A stretch of 64,000 nucleotides of DNA, from the NCBI GenBank assembly GCA_023055355.1, contig JALJCS010000001.1, forward strand, positions 49,171,381 through 49,235,380, written 5' to 3'. Positions within the stretch are counted from its first letter, which is position 1, and the number at the start of each line of letters is the position of its first letter. The notes under the pieces were generated by a model. The model was not told the DNA's origin. It was given only the letters and a program-made list of their open reading frames with translations, and did no database searches. The position numbers and the translations under genes were made by a program. The stretch comes from Agelaius tricolor. Its lineage: Eukaryota; Chordata; Aves; Passeriformes; Icteridae. This document shows positions 44,108-55,620 of this stretch, one piece after another.

Positions 44108-47050
44108 ATCCAAAAGCACAAGACACTACAAGTTCCATTTTGGCATTGTATAACCTGACATCACTAACCTGCCTCTGGTATGAAATAGCATGGTGTCCTG
44201 TGACAAGATGTAAGCAAGAATGAGTGAGAAGATACTGAATCTTTCAGATGTATAGAATGTTTTCAGGCCAAATATCATCAGCTTCTTGTATCTAATCCAA
44301 ATATAAATGAGTGAATTGGTGCTGATAGAAAACATGTGAGATAAAAACTAAACAATTATTCAGTTTCTATTATATTGGACGCTTCATAATTTCTTTCTTT
44401 GTTCCTTTCTTTTATTTTATTTTTTCAGAAAAAAAAGTTCACTTTCTCTTCCAATTAAAGTAATTACCATTAACCTTCAGTAATACAAATTGTTGTTAAG
44501 CAGAGGTATTAGGTCGGCCAAGTGTTAAAAGAAAAGAAAACCAAAAGAGCAGAGAGGGCCCTTATGACAGCAAGCTCATAAAAGTTTCATAAAAATGTTA
44601 AATAGATGGAGAGGAAAAATAGGTCTTCTTAGAGAAAAAAAATCAGCAGTGCAAAGGCCAATGCAAATTCTGTATACCACTGAGGTTTCACACAAACTCT
44701 TTCTCTCTCCAACAAAGCATTTCTGGAACTTAAAATAAGATCTGTCTAATATAGAAGTCTCACATCATCTTCTTTCCCCCATAATATTTGTTAGATTTGA
44801 TGACTGTTAGTACGGAACCAAGATTTCATCAAAATAGCCTGGAAAATACTAATGCTTCTCCTGCTATTGTGGAAAGAAAATAATGATTCTTCTTAAGATT
44901 TAACTAAGAGATATACAAGTCACATGGTACTTTGGATGGCACTGATATGTCCCTTTTATTAATTGTAAATGTTTTCCCTTTTTTTCCATGCAATTGAATC
45001 GTTTGTTTGTATGGTTTGCATGCACTTGTCCTTTGAGGAACTGATAATGACACTGTGATCTTATAGGACACCTTTAATGAAATGAGGTTTGTCTTACTCT
45101 ATTCTGAAGAGCACTCTCCTGTTAGACTCTATGATTAATTGGATTAAAAGGGTGATGTTTCTATATGTAATTGAATAAAGAAACAAACCCACAGCTGCTT
45201 GGAATAGGGAATTTTGGGGCATCTGTGAGTGTGCACTACATGAGAGCAGAGATGCTCAAGGACTGGGTAGATCCCACTTACATGACAGGGATTCCCTCAG
45301 AAGGTGCAGAATGCATTTAACAGTTTCCTTTTCAGTAGTGTTTCTCTGTTTCTAAAATGCTGGTACATTTTCACCATCTATGTGTTCAAAAATAGTGAAC
45401 AGTGTTTTTGTTTATAATATGGTCTGAATGCAAACTTTTCTCTGTCTCCTTTGAGACTGTTTGAGCCTCAGAAGGTAATACTGAAATTAGCCACTGCTCA
45501 TTTCCTTTGGTATCGTCAGGATTCAGTTCAAGACTTCCTGATTGCACAAATAAAACATCAGTGGGGAAGGGAGAGAGAAAAGACTGTCAGTCTAAAACCA
45601 TACACAAATTGTTGTCACAGATTTCAGCCTACTTCCTTCAGGGATTCAGTTAAAATCCCCCTAGGATGGTTACCCAGATAAGAAGATAAGAGACTCCTTC
45701 ATGTATGCAACATGAACCAATTCCATGAGCAATGCATTGCAACTCATTCCAAGCTGTTACTCTCCCACTTGGACAGCAAAGGATGCCCCCAAAGGTGGTC
45801 TGGGCTGACTATTTGAGTAACAAAATGGCCTCTCTCCCACTGTCACTGCAGCCCTTTCCCAGGTGCAGGGCAGAGGGGAGGATGTGAATGTGCTTTGGAT
45901 GTGTCTGGGAGGGTGAATACAAATGCAGAAGGCTGCTCTTGGAATGTCAGCCTGACGACAGGAATTACTGGCACAACCACGAGCAAGCCCTTTCCTGCAA
46001 AATCATTGGCAACAACAAACTTCAAAATTATGGACAGAACTTGTATTAGCTTAAAGTACATTTGTTAGACTTCTCTACAGTCCTCCCTCCTACATAACAA
46101 CAATTGAGTTTCATGTTTTATGCGTACCAGATCTTGTGTCTAAGATTAGCTCTTCCTCAAAAACATATCTCACATTGCTATGGTATTTCCAAATGAACTA
46201 CAATCTTACCCTATACATCTGTCCAGGTTTTAATATAATCAGAAAAGCATATGGTTATGCATATTAACATACTATGAGAAGGAGATGCGTTAGGCAGACC
46301 TCAATTTTCAGCTTTGATAACCTGACTATTTATAACCTGTTGGAAAGCACATTAAATGACAGAGTGAGGACAAAAAAACTACTGTTTTGAGGATGCAGAT
46401 TTAACTTATTGAATCTGGATTTACATGCATATATAAGTGCAAAAACAGAAGAAGGAGTTGGGACTTACATTTCTGACAATTTAAAAAATGCTGTTGCAAC
46501 TTGATGCAGGGGGAGGCCAAAGGATGAAGGTTGTGTAAGTTTGGAGATTTTAATAAATATAAGCAACACTCTCTTCTCATTTTTGCCTCTCATGATTCCA
46601 ACATTCCTCTCTCTATTCTTTGGGTGCCTGTTGCAAGGGGACCGTATTTCCAGCAGATACAGCAGTACAGCAGGGCCATGTTTAAAAGTACAAAGGCATA
46701 CTTGACAAAACCCACTCATAGACTTTTGGGCATCTAAGAGATAAACCAATTATCTTTTGAGATTAATTAAAAGAACTCTTAATGTACAGAGTGGAAAAAT
46801 CTAACTGTATAAGAAATCCCCAGAAATTGTTACTGAACTTTGGAAAATCATAAAATACATCTTATTTACTAGTGAAAGAGCAAAGGCAAGGTTACCAAAG
46901 AATCAGAAAAGACAAATGGCCCTGTAAAAAAAGCTTTTAAAGTCTGCTAAAGGTCAGCTGAAGTGAAAGATATATCTTCCACTTCATCAAGATATATCTA
47001 AAAATGAAATGTGTTCATTTTTCTGACCCCTGTATGGACCATTCACTTAA
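44108..47050. other. Intronic DNA without a recognised gene
   Basis: AT-rich apart from a slightly GC-richer patch at about 45730-45950. A 72-codon minus frame at 45843-46061 is hydrophobic at its start but shows no known domain. No repeat family recognised. Confidence 0.45.
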
Positions 47051-47108
47051 GAGCTGGACACAATCCTTGTGTGTGCCTTCCAACTCTGAATATTCTGTGA
47101 TTCTGTGA
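47051..47108 (+). mobile_element. CR1 LINE, short 3' end fragment
   Basis: The plus strand has ctggacacaatccttgtgtg, then gccttccaactctgaatatt and ctgtgattctgtga. This is the CR1 terminal block and its ATTCTGTG repeat tail. Fewer than 60 bases remain. Confidence 0.82.
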
Positions 47109-49840
47109 AAAGGCTTTACTCTACAACAATAACAAAGGCTGATGACCACTGGCTTTTTGCATAAGGATTTCCATTTTTACTTAAATAGTTTGTCTGCCCT
47201 AATCTTAGGTTAGTGCTTTCTGAGAAATTTCAAGCTCCTATTAAATTGAAAACAAATATTTCCATGGCACCTCTTTAAAAGAAATTTAAATTTATCTGAT
47301 TTTTTAATATATCTACTGATTTTTTTTTCAAAAACAGAGGCTCAAGACTTTTTCAAGACTGCTGAAAAAAATGAGGGTTTCAAGCTTATACAGTGCCTCT
47401 GAGAATTCTCACAGTATAGAATGACAGTATTTCCAAACTGTCTTATTCCATCTTCTTTAGCTAACAAAGTAGACATATCAAAACTAATAAGACATGCTAA
47501 AAATAAAATTGAGAGATTAGAGAGGAAACAAAATAGGATCTGATTTAAAAAATGTAAATCACTAGACTCAACTAGGGGTAAGTTTAACTTCTTATTTAAA
47601 GATGATATTTGAAGATAGTACTTTTAATGCATTTCCTGACGCTTTACTGCAATTATAAAAAAAAGTAAAACCAGGCAAACTTTATTTACCAAATTAACAT
47701 ACAGAAATCTTCTGAAATAATCTATTGCATAGCAGTTTGCAGCCAAAGGAACTGAATGTGATTATCCTTTTTGTTAACAAAGATTTTTTCATTGCTCAGT
47801 TGTGAGGGGAAAGCAAATGCTCTCAGAAAGACAACTGAGTAGCAGCTAGGTTCTCAGTGGGGCTGGGACCAAGTTTGGTAGCACACTCCAAGTACACCTG
47901 CCTGAGAGAATCACCTCTCTTCATGTAAGCCTTAATTGACCTCTGAAGTAGTGCAGTGGTCTGGCAGCTTTGTGTCCTGTACTGCTTCCTAAAATAGTTG
48001 TGGCTGATGCTGTCCTTGTAACCACTTCCACTCAGTGAGCATTAGAGAAGCCTCATTGTAACATCTAAAGAAAAGCTCAGGAATGGCAGAGATTTAGCTG
48101 GACTAAAACCCTGGTGTGATGATTTTCACTTGGCACTTCTCAGCCAAAGATTAGAGTTTATCTCAATAACCAGCAAACAATCAAGAGTAAAAATGACATC
48201 TGAAAAACCTCTGCAATATCTTGTTGGAACACTCACTAGCAGCCTTGCTGTCAACCCTACAACCCAAAGAAAGCTGTAAGTGAAGTCTTATAGGAAAGTG
48301 ATTTTTCAGGAGTTCCACTCCAGCACTCAGTCTTCTGTTAAGTCTCATCAGCAGCTTAATAATGTTTGCATTTCCAATTAAAAAGTCCAACCTGAGACAG
48401 AAAATGCTGTTAACAACATCATACTTGAAAGTGTTATCATGCATATTGCCTGGGAATAGAGGTTAGATGGGACAGTTTTCCTTGGCAATATTAATCAGAT
48501 TAATTGCTTCATTTTTCTTACAATCTAAGAAGGTAATGATTTTGCTATTTTTGTAAGTATGTGTCTGCCTATAACAAAAAGTATTGATGATCAAAGATAA
48601 ATGGATTTAAGAAAAAAGAAATCCAAATCTGAGTTATCTATTACATTGACATCATAGTGCTAGGAAAAAAAGATGAAACATTACTTCCTGAATTGCATCC
48701 ACTTTATTCACATTTTGTTACAGTTGTCAGTTCTGCCAGAATATCATCTGTCTGAATGAATTAGTGCAAAATTTAGTACTTCACTTTTAACAAAAAATAA
48801 GATTGTAATGGCATTTCAATTTTCCTTCATCCTCTTGTTAGCACTTGATAAATGCAGTCTCACAGGCACTGCTGCTCATCTGACATGATGCTTGCAATTT
48901 TAATTTAACAAATCTGAAGAAAATGCAAAGGCAGAAAACTTTCAGGTTTTCTTAAAATTTCTAAATTTCTTGAGATTTTCTGCAAACTATTTTTTCCTTG
49001 ACAACTTAATTTGCGTGGATTAATAGGGGCTTTTCTCCCCCCCTCCCACCCCCAAGCAATGTTTTATTCTGAGTGGGCATTCATATTAACAGAGGTTGAA
49101 GAACATAAAACACAATCTCAATGAAAAACATCTGAAGTACTTCTGTATATTCATGTGTGTATACAGAGCAAGAGACAGACAAGCTGGTTTTGTCTCTTAC
49201 CAATGGAATGCTGTGAAGTAGTTTTTTTTAACCACAAATGAGCATTTTTCTTTCTTTTCTCATAGAGTTATGTCAGAACACAACACTTGGAATAGACACT
49301 TCCCCTGAGAAAACTGCTGTGCTTACCATCCTTGAGAAACAAAATACCATTGCTCCTTCAATACAAAACCCAACTGCAGGTTGTGCCAACTAAAGGTACA
49401 ACAATGATTCAAGAACCAAATGTTGGCTGGACAATCTTTCTGAGTGAGACCATTAGAGATTTTCCATCTTCTGAGCACACAGCATCACCAGCCATCTGCT
49501 ACACAGGGAGCTTTGTAACTGGAGCTGACTCAAAGTTAGTTAAAAGCATTAGCAGATGACAGGAGGGTCCCTGGGATTTAGGGACAGGTGAAAATTTTGG
49601 GGCAACAGGTTGGTTGCTCTCGGCAGATCCTAAAATGTGGATCCGAAAACTGGGCAGCAAAGTTGGGCCTTCCTTTGCCTCTCCCAGTAATCCCTCCCAG
49701 CCACTTTCTCTGCTTATCTCAAATTGGCCTCCTTCCTACAGAAAAAAATGAAATTATGCCGTTTGACTGGTGATATTGCAGTCCAAAAGGTAAGAGAGAA
49801 GCTTTAGAAATCAGAAACTTTGGAAAAGAAAGAAAAAAAG
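47109..49840. other. Intronic DNA without a recognised gene
   Basis: AT-rich sequence with homopolymer runs, including a C-rich run near 49038-49053. No coding or repeat family recognised. Confidence 0.45.
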
Positions 49841-49989
49841 TGACGATGACGATGGGTCAGTGCTAGAAGGGATTCTGAAGAACAGAATCTTTTAATAAGT
49901 TTTTATTTTATGCATTTTGGGAAAGAGACAGATAATGTATACATACCGGAAGATGGTGACGGTGTTGATGGTGATGATGAATGGTAATG
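49841..49989 (+). repeat. Two GAY-type trinucleotide simple repeats
   Basis: A tgacgatgacgatg stretch at 49841-49854 and an imperfect GGTGAT/GATGAT array at 49952-49989 lie about 100 bp apart. Both look like short interrupted microsatellites. Confidence 0.7.
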
Positions 49990-50149
49990 TCCCTTCCCAA
50001 CTCAGAAGGAAATCAAGTGGCAGCTCCAAAAAGTCAGGCATTTTTAAATGGATGTGTTCAGATAACTTCTGACAGAATTTGCTGATGAGCCTCTAAACTA
50101 CTAGAAACTATTTTTGATAGCTGTTGAAAGTTGTGAAGTGCCAGAGGTC

Positions 50150-51130
50150 TGCAACAAAGGCAGTGTTGTGCAATATTTAAAAGGATACGTGAGTTAACCT
50201 GAGTAATTGCAGGTCTGTCAGCCTGACATCCATTTTGGAAAAAATAATAGGTTATTCTGTCAGCTGACATGGAATTTGTGTACAAAGAAATTGAGGGAAT
50301 GGGGCAATGTAAGGGTTGCCAATCATTTTGTGTATGTGGAAACTAGGTGTCTCCAATTCATTTATCCAAATCATCTCTTATAATTGAATTTATAATCTTG
50401 GTTATCAAGAGTAATATAGCCAATGCAATGTTATTTAATTTCCACAGGACATCTATGTTCATTTTGCATGACATTTTGGCTATGAACCTGGAATGATAAG
50501 AAATGTACTGCAGACATAAAATAGATTAAAGTCTGGCTGGTAGGTTTCAACATACACTTGCAGTAAAGGAACACTAATCAATTGGGTGTCTCTTTATTGT
50601 GTCCCATAAGGATCTGTCCTTAGATTTTACAAGTTAACATTAAGCAGTGACCTGGAAAAACAAAAAATACAAAAGCATTACCAATAATATTTGTGAATGA
50701 CATCAAGATTGGGAGACAAGTTACCAATGCAGTTTGATCTAGGTTAGTCAAGAAACTGGACACAGACAAAGAAATATGCAGTTAAATACACACATATATT
50801 TGAGCTTTCAAGAACTAACAACTCTGCACTTAAGGGATATTGGAGTCCATCATGGGATGCAATTACTAGCATGGTAATTATAACAGATAATCCCTGAAGG
50901 TAATGCTGTGGCTAAAAAAAGTAGAATTGGGGTTTAGTTATGCAAATAAGTGTGGTACTGTGGTAACCGAGATTATACCACCTTACCTCTAATTCACAGT
51001 ATTATGACTGCTTCTGCACTGATATCCAGCATTACAAGATAATGGAAAAATGGTGAAATCTCAAAGAGTAGTCATCAAGATCATGAAAGACAGAAAGATG
51101 TGACTTCGAGTGAGCTATACAGAGTCTCCT
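50150..51130 (+). mobile_element. Ancient CR1/L3-like LINE remnant (ORF2 region)
   Basis: Several blocks in the right order resemble the reverse-transcriptase region of CR1/L3 LINEs. They are aggtctgtcagcctgacatc near 50210, ataaggatctgtccttagat near 50605, gtgacctggaa near 50647, gaatgacatcaagattggga near 50695 (the F-A-D-D-T-K-I/L-G block), a ctctgcactta near 50822 and a degenerate gattataccaccttacctct near 50971. Frames are fully broken. Divergence is high, so exact ends and subfamily are uncertain. Confidence 0.6.
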
Positions 51131-52997
51131 TCTCAGATCAAAAACAAATGAACAAACAAACAAACTCCAAAGCAACAGTAAAGTAAAGCAAAAGTAAAGT
51201 GGGTTTTAATTGTAGAAGGAATTATATTCTAGAACAACTTTTCAAGACAAGCATTGGTATTAAGGAACTTACCAGGCTGGATTTCAAAATGAGTTAACTG
51301 TACACGTACAATTATACAATGTAAGGCATCCGTCAAGAAAATGTCTGGAGAGTTGTATGATTTTTAAGTTGAATTTTGTCTTGTGAAACTTCTGCTCAAG
51401 TGGCATTAAGGCTAGACCTCTGTCTGTACTCTGTATTCCTAAAATATATCTCCTATTTCAAAACAGTTAAGGTTCTCATAGCGCCACAACTTCTACAACC
51501 CTTGGGAACATCTTAAAAATGGAAAAACTTTCCAACCTAAGTGCATGAAATGTCATTTCATGATCTGTAATATATTCCTATATCTCACAAGTACAGTTGG
51601 TCACACAGGTATCCAGGCTACTTAAGCACAAAGCATGCAACGTAGGAATTGTCCATAAGAGTGCTCTAGGCTGTAAATCAAGATTAAATACCTTTACACT
51701 TCTAAGTCCTTGCGTGGCTAGGGTTTGAAATGTTAATGCCATTATCTCTAAGGTATTAGTTGTGAAAGTTTCAGTGTGATCTTACAAACTCAATGAGGCC
51801 TCAGCAGACATGAAAGTTCAAATCAAGCAGTTCTACTTTTAGAGCACTTATCAGAGAAGTGGGCAACATAGCTTCAATTTCAACCTGAGAGAGTAAGAAA
51901 ATACATCTTTCACATAGGAGAGTGGCTTAATCACTGAATAAGGTGTTTCTTGACCTGGATTCTACTGGATCTGGCTGCAATGGAGTGAACTTTCCTCATA
52001 GCAGTCTGTATGGGCCATGAGTTGGACTTGCAGCTGATTGGATTCACTGTTGTTCTATCTATTATCTCTCCTTGTCCCCTCTGTACAGAGTGGGGAGTGA
52101 GTGAGTGAGCAGCTGTGTGGGTGGCTGGCTGCTGGTTCCTTATTGCCTCCACAGGGAATTACAAACACATAAATAGTTCTTGCAAAATACAGCAGTGCCA
52201 CATTTGACAGTAATGCTTCAAAAAATGGTCTTCTCCTCTTCTCAGGGAAAGGTTGATCCATAACCTCTTCAGTTAGTGTGATCAGTGAGATAACATTTAT
52301 AATAACAACTCCTATCATGTGTCCTTTCTTGGCTCTTAAAGGTGCCCCAGGATAAAACATTTTCTTAATGTTGAAATAATTTCAGTTGTCCTTTTCCATA
52401 ATAAATAAATTTGCATGAATGAATCACTTATCTCTAAAGCCAAGGTGCAACCAATCACCATTTCAAAGTGTGTTAGGCTAAGAGAAAACATTTCTTGTTT
52501 TGTTGTGTTCTTTTCATTTAACTGTGACATGTATTTAGATCCCTCTTTTCTACTGGGTCTTATCCTAATTGGCAGGAAGCACAACTTCTTGCTATATACA
52601 GAACTTAAATGCTCTGAATGAAGTCAAAGTTGCAGAAGTTAAGGGTAAAGCTTCTGTGCCTGCAGGTGTGCTCTGCCCCGTCCCTCTTTTATTAAAATGT
52701 ATGCTTTTGCCTATTGGTGCTCCTGACTACAGTATAGAGAAAACCCTTTTCCCTTTATTCTAAATAACAATGGACTTTGTCACCACAAAGATCATTCGTA
52801 GCAGCATAAAGTTTCCCTGAGACTGAAATTCAAATTTACATTACCATGGAGCAATTCTTTATAGAGATTAACACTTTTAGAATGTATCCCTGAAATCTTC
52901 CTACACAAAAATAAGGCAAACTGAAGCAATTGTGTTTCTGTTTGTAAGATGTACAGGCTTTCCTCTTAGGTTCTGTGTTTTATAACCCTCTTTCCTC
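51131..52997. other. Intronic DNA without a recognised gene
   Basis: AT-rich. A short AAAC/AAAT-type simple stretch lies near 51145-51165. The 101-codon minus frame at 52055-52360 has no recognised domain. Confidence 0.45.
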
Positions 52998-53086
52998 ATA
53001 TGCATGTACAGTTTGCTTATATGCATGTATATTTGCCTTGAAATTATAATATATAATATAAATATATTATATTATATTTTATAATT
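52998..53086. repeat. Spaced atatgcatgta pair followed by an AT-rich palindromic tract
   Basis: The 11-mer atatgcatgta occurs at 52998-53008 and again at 53019-53029, 21 bp apart. Immediately after, 53041-53086 is almost pure A and T with repeated tataat and attata units that can fold on themselves. Confidence 0.7.
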
Positions 53087-55577
53087 AAAACCAAACTTCT
53101 TCCTACACAAATCAGTGGCAAATCTTCAGTGGACATCAATGAAATCACATTGAAAGTTATTCGTATATTAAAATTATCTAGAGGGAAAAAAAACAATGAT
53201 GATCTAATTGTAATGACTACAAAGCTTTTTTTCAAATTCTTTGCCTGTCTGAAAACTAAGCTCGCAGCTCAGCTCAGGCATTTAGTTTTTTCAGTCTAAA
53301 GAAAATGCACTTGCTATTGGTTGGGGGCATGATCATACATTTTCTGTGGTTCAGAGATGCTTATGCCTTGTTTTCCAAGTTACAAAAATCTGGTGGATTA
53401 TGTTAAAAACATGAAAAGAGCAGCACTGAAGATGATTTTGCAGTACTTGTGTGCTTTTCCAGAAGGCACTACCTTCTGAAAACAATAAAAAGCCAGCTGA
53501 GCTTTTCAGAGATTGTTCTAAGTATCAATAGGGATTCTGAGATACTAGCCTGGGAGAGGGAGTCCTTGGAAAAACTAGGAGGCAGCATACAGAAAGGTAC
53601 TGGCTATGATTATTATGGGATGGGATGATGAGACCTGGAGTCAGAGGCAGAGACAGTTAGAAGATTCCTGTAGCATATTTTCCTTTTTCTAAGATGCTGA
53701 TTTAGCAAAAGCAACTGATTCAACAAAAACCCTATCATATCAACAAATTTCCCCCCAAAACAAGGCAGCCCAGTGCCATTTCATGGTCACTTCCAGTCAC
53801 TTTCTGCATGCTGCTGTTAGAAAATGAAACCTGCATCCTAAGAAATGAAGCACAGATAGGGCTTATTCCAGATATTATCTATATCTTTTTTTAATTTCTG
53901 TTTCACAAAGCATTGTGTGTTCCAAATTTTAAATTAGTATTTGTTAGAGGCTAGACAAATTAAGATAGTATCTTTGGGAGTTAAAGTTTGTAGAAGTAGA
54001 AGAAGCCTGGCAACACCAAAAAAGCCTTTTACATCAGAAATCTTTGTATGGCAGAGACACAGAAATCGTTTCTTTCTTTTTCCGCCCTGTGTGTTATTTT
54101 CCTGCATGCATTATGATAAAAGAGCTGCCTAAGCTTGAGAATTTAAGCACATTCCAATTAGCACTCTAAGATTATTCATTATAACAGAGAGAGAGGAAAA
54201 AAATCCAGGTGACGTTTACCATAGTGTAATCCAGTATAGCAAATGAGTAATTAAAGCAAAACAAACAAAATACTTAAAAATAAATAATAGCTTTTACATG
54301 GGCAAATGCAATTAAGTTTCAACATTCAGTTAGCTGCCTAATTACCTTGATCTTCTATTCATAAAATTAGAAAATAATTAGAAATTAGAAACCCAACCTA
54401 ATCAGTTACTTCAGTACTCCACTTTAAATTAAGAAAGACAGCAGCAACTAGCTTTTACTGTAATTTCAAAACAGCACATCCAAAATCCTGCCTTTTTTCT
54501 CCAGTGGGTTGCAGGCTGTCTTCATTTAACCCACTCATCAATTTTCATAATCCCTTGATATACACAGTTCTAACCCCTTTGGTTTCCCCCTTGACTAACC
54601 CACTGCAGAGTCCCTTACAAGGCTTATAAATCTCTGCTTTATCAGTAGAAAATCTGTCTTCAGTGTGAGATAAGCACACCTGGCCTCATCCTGTAAGGCA
54701 CTGGGCACTGTTGTGATCCCATCTACCCCAAGAAACTGTATTGACTAGTGTATGGTTTGTTCTTACCCTCCAAAATCCAAGTGCATAAAGTTAAGAGAGC
54801 ATTCACTTGACATTTGGGATCAAGCAAGAGCCTTCTGCACCTTACAGGATCATCACACAGTATCATCACAGCTAAATTTCAGTCAATAGCTCCTATTGAC
54901 TTCATTACAGTCAAACACAACTCTGAATACAGATGTTTTACCAGAACTTTGAAGACAATTTTATTATTCATATGTCCTCAGGATATGAACTATAAAAAGC
55001 AGTTCTGTGACTCCGGATATGGTACCAGTGCATTCCTGTTTCTCACTTCACAGACAACAACACATCTGTGACAAAGGTGGAATGCATTATTTCACATATA
55101 TTTGGACTCAGTAGAAAAGTCAGAAGTAGTTGTGACAAGGACAAAGGATTTTACAAACATGTCTATACTCTAAGTTGCCTTGGAAAAGGACATTAAGATG
55201 TTCATTGCATGAAGGGATTGTGTCATAACATGTTGGTTGGGATCTGAAACAACCAGAAAATATTGATGTTCATATTACATCTGTTAAAATTAAAACAGAT
55301 AATGAGAAATTCAGCACTGAATTAATTTCTAGAAAAACTGCTGGGTAAGAATGTTAATTAACCTAGCTATCAAGTTCTAGCTTTCTTTCATAGTGTTTTT
55401 CAATTTTTTCATTTACTTTGCATGGGCTGTCACATAAATCATTTTAGGTACAAAGCAATATTATAATTGGTGAGACCTCTGGAAAATGTCATTGCATCTT
55501 TTTAGAAAACTTGCAGTTTTCTTCAGTCAAATGGGCCAACATCTGTGTCATAAGTAAGAGAATAAGTGAAATATAAA
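53087..55577. other. Intronic DNA without a recognised gene
   Basis: AT-rich, with no recognised repeat family. Short frames (53941-54132, 54814-55071, plus strand) show no motifs. Confidence 0.45.
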
Positions 55578-55620
55578 TTCCACATGCAAATAGAAATTTT
55601 CCACATGCAAATAGAAATTT
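55578..55620 (+). repeat. 21-bp tandem duplication carrying two octamer motifs
   Basis: Bases 55578-55599 recur at 55599-55620 without a mismatch, a two-copy tandem repeat with period 21. Each copy has a perfect ATGCAAAT octamer (55584-55591 and 55605-55612), the recognition site of POU-domain (Oct) factors. The spacing is about two turns of the helix. Single octamers also occur elsewhere in the window, so function is inferred only from the pairing. Confidence 0.9.

Noticed and set aside
53044..53235. 63-codon minus-strand frame
   Set aside because: Part of it runs through the AT simple-sequence tract and it has no motif.
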